Below, piece after piece: positions 25,150 to 29,707 of a stretch of DNA of 29,707 nt. The notes beneath the pieces were generated by a model. That model saw only the letters and a program-made list of their open reading frames with translations. It was not told the origin of the DNA and ran no database searches. The position numbers were made by a program, and so were the translations under genes. The first letter of the stretch is position 1, and every line of letters begins with the position of its first letter. This DNA comes from JBDKTH01 sp964558295 (GTDB taxonomy: Bacteria; Planctomycetota; Planctomycetia; Pirellulales; Thermoguttaceae), in assembly GCA_964558295.1 (NCBI GenBank), contig CAZLDQ010000052.1:1-29707 (forward strand), in the 5' to 3' direction.

Positions 25150-26349
25150 TTATGGCCGTTCCGGCGACCACGTAGGTCGGCTCAACTTCGGCGAGCTTGA
25201 CTCGACCGAAGGAGGAGAAGGAGAAGGCGAGGCTGTCACCCGCGAGGCAGCCGAAGAGAGACGCGAGGAAAGACGCAGAGGTTCCGCGGGAGGGGCGGAT
25301 GTCGCCCGCTGCTGCCAGCCACGCTCGCCGTTCGGGCCGACGGACGCCATGCCGCGCCGGTCGGCGGTCAGTTCGCCGCTTCCACCGCCACCGACAGCCA
25401 CGCGAATCCGACGTTGCACCTCCAGCTTACGCCCATCGCTGGTCACATACCGGACAAACAACTGAAGCGTCTCGTGCGCCGGGGGAGCCCCCGGCCAGAG
25501 CATTTCCAAGTGAAACCCCTCGCCAGCGGAGGTCCTTCGGTAGAGCGAACCCAGCTGTTCCGCCGAAAAATCCCATCGAGCAACGCGGGCCGCTTCGCCC
25601 TGAAGGGCCGGATCAAGGACCACCACCGAGACCGCCGCGGGCGCCGCAATCAGCCGGCCATCCCCGTCCCGTGGTTCCAGGAGCAAGCTAATCCCCTGGT
25701 CTCCCCGTTGGGGGTCGGTATGACAACCACCGGTCAGCGCATCATTGAGCGTAATCTCCACCACTTGAGTACTCTGCCGATCTCCCCCCGACACCCGCCC
25801 CTGCTCCGGTCGTTTGCTCTGCGGGGCTGGCGGGGGAATCACCTCCTGACTTGGCCCCCGAAGCGGTTGGGGTGGTTTTTTTTCCGACGGGAGAGGACCG
25901 GGAACCTCCAACTGCGGCGCGCTGCCGGGGGCTGGCAAGCCCTCAAGCTTTGGCCCACTCCCGCTAGCTCCGGGAAACCGCGGCGCCTCGGAATTTTTCA
26001 AGGTCTCTGGGATTTCCGTCGTAGGGGCCGACGGCATCTCGATCGTTAGCGGCGGGCGCGATGTATCAGGCGCTCCTGACGCAGGGGGCGAAGTCACCGC
26101 CGGCCCTCTCACGTCGGGGGACGCCACGGCCGCGGGCGAACGCCCTGCACCCGAACGACCGGCGTTTGCCTGCCGGCAACTCTCCAAGGCCTGTTGGGTC
26201 CGCTCCAACTCCGCCTGCTGCTGGTAGATCATGTCTTCCAGCTTGCGGTTCTCTTCTTCCAGCGCATAGATCGCATGCTTGGCTTGGCCACCACAGCCGG
26301 TTACCGCCAAGCACCCCAGGCCGATTATCGCCGTAAGCCAGGCTCTCAT
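25150..26349 (-). CDS. Predicted lipoprotein with coiled coil and proline-rich linker
   Basis: 399 aa, function unknown. The N-terminus MRAWLTAIIGLGCLAVTGC is a lipoprotein signal with lipobox VTGC (Cys19). Residues about 25-65 form a coiled coil (YALEEENRKLEDMIYQQQAELERTQQ). A disordered Pro/Ser/Gly-rich region runs from about 70 to 205. A beta-rich domain follows (about 210-335: VVEITLNDALTGG, ISLLLEPRDGDGRLIAAPAAVSVVVLDP, LQLFVRYVTSDGRKLEVQRRIRV), and the last 60 residues are Ser/Pro/Arg-rich. It is probably anchored in the outer or inner membrane, facing the periplasm. I start at ATG 26349 because the longer frame hides the signal. The next upstream gene is clpP, 126 nt away. Confidence 0.82.
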   Translation of the reverse strand: MRAWLTAIIGLGCLAVTGCGGQAKHAIYALEEENRKLEDMIYQQQAELERTQQALESCRQANAGRSGAGRSPAAVASPDVRGPAVTSPPASGAPDTSRPPLTIEMPSAPTTEIPETLKNSEAPRFPGASGSGPKLEGLPAPGSAPQLEVPGPLPSEKKPPQPLRGPSQEVIPPPAPQSKRPEQGRVSGGDRQSTQVVEITLNDALTGGCHTDPQRGDQGISLLLEPRDGDGRLIAAPAAVSVVVLDPALQGEAARVARWDFSAEQLGSLYRRTSAGEGFHLEMLWPGAPPAHETLQLFVRYVTSDGRKLEVQRRIRVAVGGGGSGELTADRRGMASVGPNGERGWQQRATSAPPAEPLRLSSRLSSAASRVTASPSPSPPSVESSSPKLSRPTWSPERP

Positions 26350-26475
26350 GGCATCCTTGCGCGCTATGGTCTCACGGAACATCCTTGTTCCGCTCTTGTG
26401 TCCGCGCTCTTCGTCCTTAAATCGCCCCCCGCCGATTGGAATTACGGGCCCCGCCCCTGCACTCCCTCGAAAGGC

Positions 26476-27072
26476 CTATCCCTGCTGCTGCGGAACGTGC
26501 TCAATGATGCTATCGATCAGGCCGTAGTCCCGGGCTTCTTCCGCCGACATGAAGCGGTCGCGATCCGTGTCCCGTTCGATCCGCTCCAATGACTGGCCGG
26601 TATGCTTCAGGAGAATGTTGTTCAATTTTTCCTTAATCTTTGAAAACTCTTTGGCATGGATCATGATGTCCTCGGCCGTGCCTTCCATGCCGGCCAAGGG
26701 TTGATGGATCATGACCCGAGAGTTGGGCAGCGCGTTGCGTTTTCCCGCCGCGCCGGCCGCCAGCAACACGGCGGCCATCGAGGCGCACTGTCCCACGCAA
26801 TAGGTCGCCACCGGGCAGTTGATGAACTGCATCGTGTCATAAATCGCCAGGCCGGCACTGACGCTCCCGCCCGGCGAGTTGATATACAGATGCACGTCCG
26901 CCTTGCTGTCTTCCGACTGCAGGAAGAGCAACTGGGCGACAATCGCGTTGGCCACTTCGTCGTTGATCGCCGTACCGAGAAAGACAATGCGATCTTTCAG
27001 CAGCCGGCTGTAGATGTCCATCGCCCGCTCTTCGCGGCCGCTCTTCTCGATCACATAGGGAATCAGGGGCAT
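26476..27072 (-). CDS. clpP: ATP-dependent Clp protease proteolytic subunit (canonical)
   Basis: A 198-aa ClpP serine peptidase, normal length. It forms the barrel that degrades proteins unfolded by ClpX, ClpA or ClpC. Catalytic Ser98 lies in CVGQCASMAAVLL, His123 in RVMIHQP, and Asp172 in DTDRDRFMS. INSPGGSVSAGLAIYDTMQ and FLGTAINDEVANAI are the conserved family segments, and the start MPLIPYVIEKSGREERAMDIY matches ClpP of many bacteria. It follows the second clpP with a 143-nt spacer, so it may have its own promoter as well as reading from tig. Confidence 0.96.
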   Translation of the reverse strand: MPLIPYVIEKSGREERAMDIYSRLLKDRIVFLGTAINDEVANAIVAQLLFLQSEDSKADVHLYINSPGGSVSAGLAIYDTMQFINCPVATYCVGQCASMAAVLLAAGAAGKRNALPNSRVMIHQPLAGMEGTAEDIMIHAKEFSKIKEKLNNILLKHTGQSLERIERDTDRDRFMSAEEARDYGLIDSIIEHVPQQQG

Positions 27073-27215
27073 AGGGTTCTACTCCGTCGGACAACGGGCG
27101 AAGGAATGGGAGCCGTGCCGACGACCGCCGCACTCCTGGGGCCGCCTTAACCGACTACCCAACCTCATTCCTCCACCCCTTGTCCCAAGTCGTTCGTATG
27201 CGGTGGTCCTGGGGG

Positions 27216-27848
27216 CTACTTGGCCTCATCGTCCTCGTCGGGGGCCTTCTGTCGCGTCAAGATCTCGTCGACAATCCCGTAGGCCTTGGCCTCGTCGCCA
27301 TTCATGTAAAAATCGCGGTCCGTGTCTTTGGCGATCCGCTCGATCGGCTGCCCCGTGTGAGACGCGAGGATCTCATTGAGCGATTCGCGCGTCTTGAGGA
27401 TCTCTTTGGCCTGGATTTCAATGTCCGAGACCTGCCCTCCCACTTGGCCGTAGGGCTGGTGGATCATCACCTTGGCGTGCGGCAGCGAGAACCGTTTCCC
27501 CTTGGCCCCCCCGGCCAACAGCACCGCTGCCCCGCTTGCCGCCAGACCCACGCAGTACGTGGCCACGGGACAACTGAGGATTTGCATCGTGTCGTAAATC
27601 GCCAGCGTGGAACTCACACTTCCGCCCGGGGAATTGATGTAGAAGTGGATATCTTTCCGCCGGTTTTCGCTCTGCAAATACAAGAGCTTCATCACCAGCT
27701 CGTTGGCATTGCCGTCGTGGATCTGTCCCTGAAGGAAGATGATCCGGTTTTCCAGCAACAGGTCGCCCAGCGTCAAGGTGCGCTGGCGTTGATAGTCGCG
27801 GTAGTTTGCCAAGGGATCAACCAGAGGGGCGTGAAAGAGACTGCTCAT
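27216..27848 (-). CDS. clpP: ClpP-family peptidase paralogue
   Basis: A 210-aa ClpP homologue clearly different from its neighbour. The triad is intact: Ser105 in CVGLAASGAAVLL, His130 in KVMIHQPYGQ, Asp179 in DTDRDFYM. Compared with the canonical copy it has AASGA instead of CASMA at the nucleophile, a longer N-terminus (MSSLFHAPLVDPLANYRDYQRQRT) and an acidic tail (PDEDDEAK). Two paralogues next to tig suggest a hetero-oligomeric Clp barrel, as in mycobacteria, but this is inferred. I chose ATG 27848; the longer frame from 27878 adds ten residues with no ribosome site. A 249-nt spacer separates it from tig. Confidence 0.93.
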   Translation of the reverse strand: MSSLFHAPLVDPLANYRDYQRQRTLTLGDLLLENRIIFLQGQIHDGNANELVMKLLYLQSENRRKDIHFYINSPGGSVSSTLAIYDTMQILSCPVATYCVGLAASGAAVLLAGGAKGKRFSLPHAKVMIHQPYGQVGGQVSDIEIQAKEILKTRESLNEILASHTGQPIERIAKDTDRDFYMNGDEAKAYGIVDEILTRQKAPDEDDEAK

Positions 27849-28097
27849 GGTATCAACTACTACACAAGTGAAGCCCAAAAGGTTAGTTCAGACGACCAGC
27901 GTCGCCTACACCCCCGCCAGACCACGCCGTCAGCCAGGAGGCCCTCCCCCCTTGCCGATCCGGTCGCCCGCCGGCGCCAAAACCGCGCCAACCGCGCTCG
28001 CCCTGGGTTGAGAACGTATTCTGAGGGAAACATCACGCGCTACGACCGCGCAATTGTCTCCCCCGCCGCTGACTAGGACTCCTCGCTCAGCAGCTTC

Positions 28098-29636
28098 TCA
28101 CGATTCGTGCTGGCTTCCTTGCCGTTCCTCGGAACCCTCGGGCTTGGCCGTGGGAATATTCGAATCGGTTTCCCCACCGCCGGCCGTGCGATCAAGCGCT
28201 TCGGCTTCGATGCTCTCCGGCTGGTAGGGGACTTCTTTAAACTCCGCGTGACTGAGAATCAGATCCACGACCTTCCGCTCCACGATCTGGTTCCGCAGCA
28301 CATCCATCCCCCCGTGCTTCTCCAGTCGCGAACGCACCCGCCGCGGCGTCTCGCCGCTTTGATGGGCGATCAACCAGATTTCCTGGTCGAAATCCTCGGG
28401 CGTCGCATCGATCTTCTCGTCTTCTGCAATCCGCTCCAGGATGAAGTGCTCCTTCAACGCCCGGGCCGTCGACTGCCGACTGTTCTGCCGCAACTCGTTT
28501 TCGTAGGCACGGATCTCATCGTCGCGAAAACCGCTCCGACGCAATTCCAACACCGCCCGCTGCAACTCGCGGTCGCTCTGGCGACGCAGAAGGTCTGGCG
28601 GCAGTTCCCAATTCGCGCCAGCCGTCAAGGCGTCGGTGACTTGTTGCCGGGCCGTCCGGTATTGATGATACTCCAGCCGCTGACGGAGATTGTCCCGTAC
28701 CGCGTCCCGCAACTCCGCCTCGCTCTCGAACCCGCCCATCGCTTCCAGGAATTGGGGCGTCATCTCGGGCAGTTCGAGTTTCTTGACCTCCAAGACCTCA
28801 AACAGTGCCTGAACCGACTTGCCACGCAACGCAGCATTCGGCGCATCCTCGCTCAACTCGGCCTGAACCTCGCGGCTCTCGCCCGCGCGAACACCAACCA
28901 TGACTTCGCCGAACTTGCTGATCTTTCCGTCGCGGAAGCTCAACACGGGGCGAATCCGAATAACCTCTTCCTGGGCGCTGGAGAGGACCTCGTCGCCATG
29001 ACGGAAGGTTAGGTTCGTGGTCACGTAATCGCCCATCTCGGCCGGACCGTCGTGTGGCACCAGCCGGCCGTAACGAGCCAACAGATTGGCCAAGGCCTGA
29101 TCCACGTCCTTATCCGAGAATTCGCGAACCGGCTTGTCGATCTTCAACCCCTTCCACTGCGGTATTTCAAATTCCGGACGCACCTCCAAGTCGAACTCGA
29201 AGGTCATCGCGCCGTCTTGGGGCAGCTCGATGGCCGCCAGATCAAAATCCGGTTCGCTGATCGCCGCTAACTGCTTCTCGTCGGTGATCTGAGCAATGCT
29301 GTCCAGCAATAGCGAGCTTTTCACCTGGTCGGTGACGTCCTTGCGGAAGCGGGCTTCAACAAGACGACGCGGAGCGTGCCCCTGGCGGAAGCCGGGAACG
29401 TGCGCCGTGCCCATCAACTCCGAAAACTGCTTGTCAAAATATCGTTTGATGTCGTCGCGCGGAACCGTCACCGTAATGTGACGCTCGCAGGCGCTACGCT
29501 CCTCAATGGCCACTTGCAGGTTGAGCCGCTCGGGCTTCTGTTCTCCGCCCGCAGACGCCACAGATGCCGCGCCTTGCGAAGCCTCGTCTCGGCCAGTATC
29601 AGAATCAGTCGAATGGGAAGGATCGCTAGCAGCCAT
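28098..29636 (-). CDS. tig: Trigger factor
   Basis: Ribosome-associated chaperone with peptidyl-prolyl isomerase activity. The 512-aa product is longer than the usual 430-450. The ribosome-binding signature is GFRQGHAPRRLVEARF (about 81-96; usually GFRxGKxP, so Lys is replaced by His). The PPIase domain starts near 190 (GDYVTTNLTF) and the helical C-domain runs from about 300 to 470. Extra length comes from a polar N-terminal extension of about 38 residues and an acidic, disordered C-terminal tail rich in Glu, Gly and Ser. Followed on the same strand by the two clpP genes, the classic tig-clp arrangement. A tRNA gene lies 40 nt upstream. Confidence 0.95.
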   Translation of the reverse strand: MAASDPSHSTDSDTGRDEASQGAASVASAGGEQKPERLNLQVAIEERSACERHITVTVPRDDIKRYFDKQFSELMGTAHVPGFRQGHAPRRLVEARFRKDVTDQVKSSLLLDSIAQITDEKQLAAISEPDFDLAAIELPQDGAMTFEFDLEVRPEFEIPQWKGLKIDKPVREFSDKDVDQALANLLARYGRLVPHDGPAEMGDYVTTNLTFRHGDEVLSSAQEEVIRIRPVLSFRDGKISKFGEVMVGVRAGESREVQAELSEDAPNAALRGKSVQALFEVLEVKKLELPEMTPQFLEAMGGFESEAELRDAVRDNLRQRLEYHQYRTARQQVTDALTAGANWELPPDLLRRQSDRELQRAVLELRRSGFRDDEIRAYENELRQNSRQSTARALKEHFILERIAEDEKIDATPEDFDQEIWLIAHQSGETPRRVRSRLEKHGGMDVLRNQIVERKVVDLILSHAEFKEVPYQPESIEAEALDRTAGGGETDSNIPTAKPEGSEERQGSQHES

Positions 29637-29676
29637 GCCTGTGCTCAGTCACTGGAGAATGGCAGAAAACAAACAG

Positions 29677-29707
29677 AGCGGGTGATGGGATTCGAACCCA
29701 CGACAAC
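29677..29707 (-). tRNA. tRNA 3' part, probably tRNA-Gly (cut by window edge)
   Basis: On the minus strand the T arm GTGGG-TTCGAAT-CCCAT is followed by acceptor strand CACCCGC (29684-29678) and discriminator U (29677). Only the variable-loop edge, T arm and acceptor 3' strand are in the window. The acceptor implies a 5' GCGGGTG, and that with U73 fits bacterial tRNA-Gly. The anticodon lies outside the window. CCA is not encoded. Confidence 0.75.

Overview
The window looks like chromosomal DNA of a planctomycete, probably from the Pirellulales side. The evidence is high GC, long spacers, weak or absent Shine-Dalgarno sites at many starts, a tig-clpP-clpP cluster with two divergent ClpP paralogues, a small secreted EF-hand protein, a Tat-exported esterase-like protein, and an intergenic 'AATGACGAA/TTCGTCATT' inverted repeat of the sort I associate with planctomycete genomes. 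This assignment is inferred from gene content only. No phage, integrase, transposase, rRNA or CRISPR array is visible.

Left part (1-12 kb): a Tat-signal protein with a deacetylase-like domain, cut by the left edge, is divergent from a pabA/trpG-type glutaminase gene that overlaps or abuts lnt (lipoprotein N-acyltransferase). A hairpin terminator follows lnt. Four genes then run on the minus strand: panD, an MgtC/DUF4010 membrane protein, a MoxR AAA+ ATPase and a DUF58 protein. A 140-nt imperfect palindrome separates moxR from the DUF58 gene. Further right on the minus strand are the EF-hand protein and a MATE exporter.

Middle (10.9-14.5 kb): plus-strand genes. These are an acidic protein of unknown function, a strong hairpin, a ClC-type chloride channel/transporter carrying CBS and RCK_C (TrkA_C) cytoplasmic domains, and a possible small protein.

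Glycan locus (14.6-25.0 kb, all minus strand, read from 25 kb to 14.6 kb): GT-C membrane glycosyltransferase, UDP-galactopyranose-mutase-like flavoprotein, B12-binding-type radical SAM enzyme, NAD-dependent sugar epimerase/dehydratase, a fused sugar-1-phosphate nucleotidyltransferase/heptose-bisphosphate phosphatase, heptose-7-phosphate kinase (HddA), and a GT2 glycosyltransferase fused to a second GT-C domain. Several junctions overlap by 4 nt or are only 9-59 nt apart, so this is very likely one operon. Together the genes suggest synthesis of a nucleotide-activated D-glycero-alpha-D-manno-heptose, its further modification, and transfer at the membrane to a lipid or surface polymer. GmhA, the first step of the heptose path, is not in the window. 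This is the most interesting part of the sequence.

Right end (25.1-29.7 kb, minus strand): a proline-rich lipoprotein with a coiled coil, two clpP genes, trigger factor, and just upstream the 3' part of a tRNA, probably tRNA-Gly, cut by the right edge.
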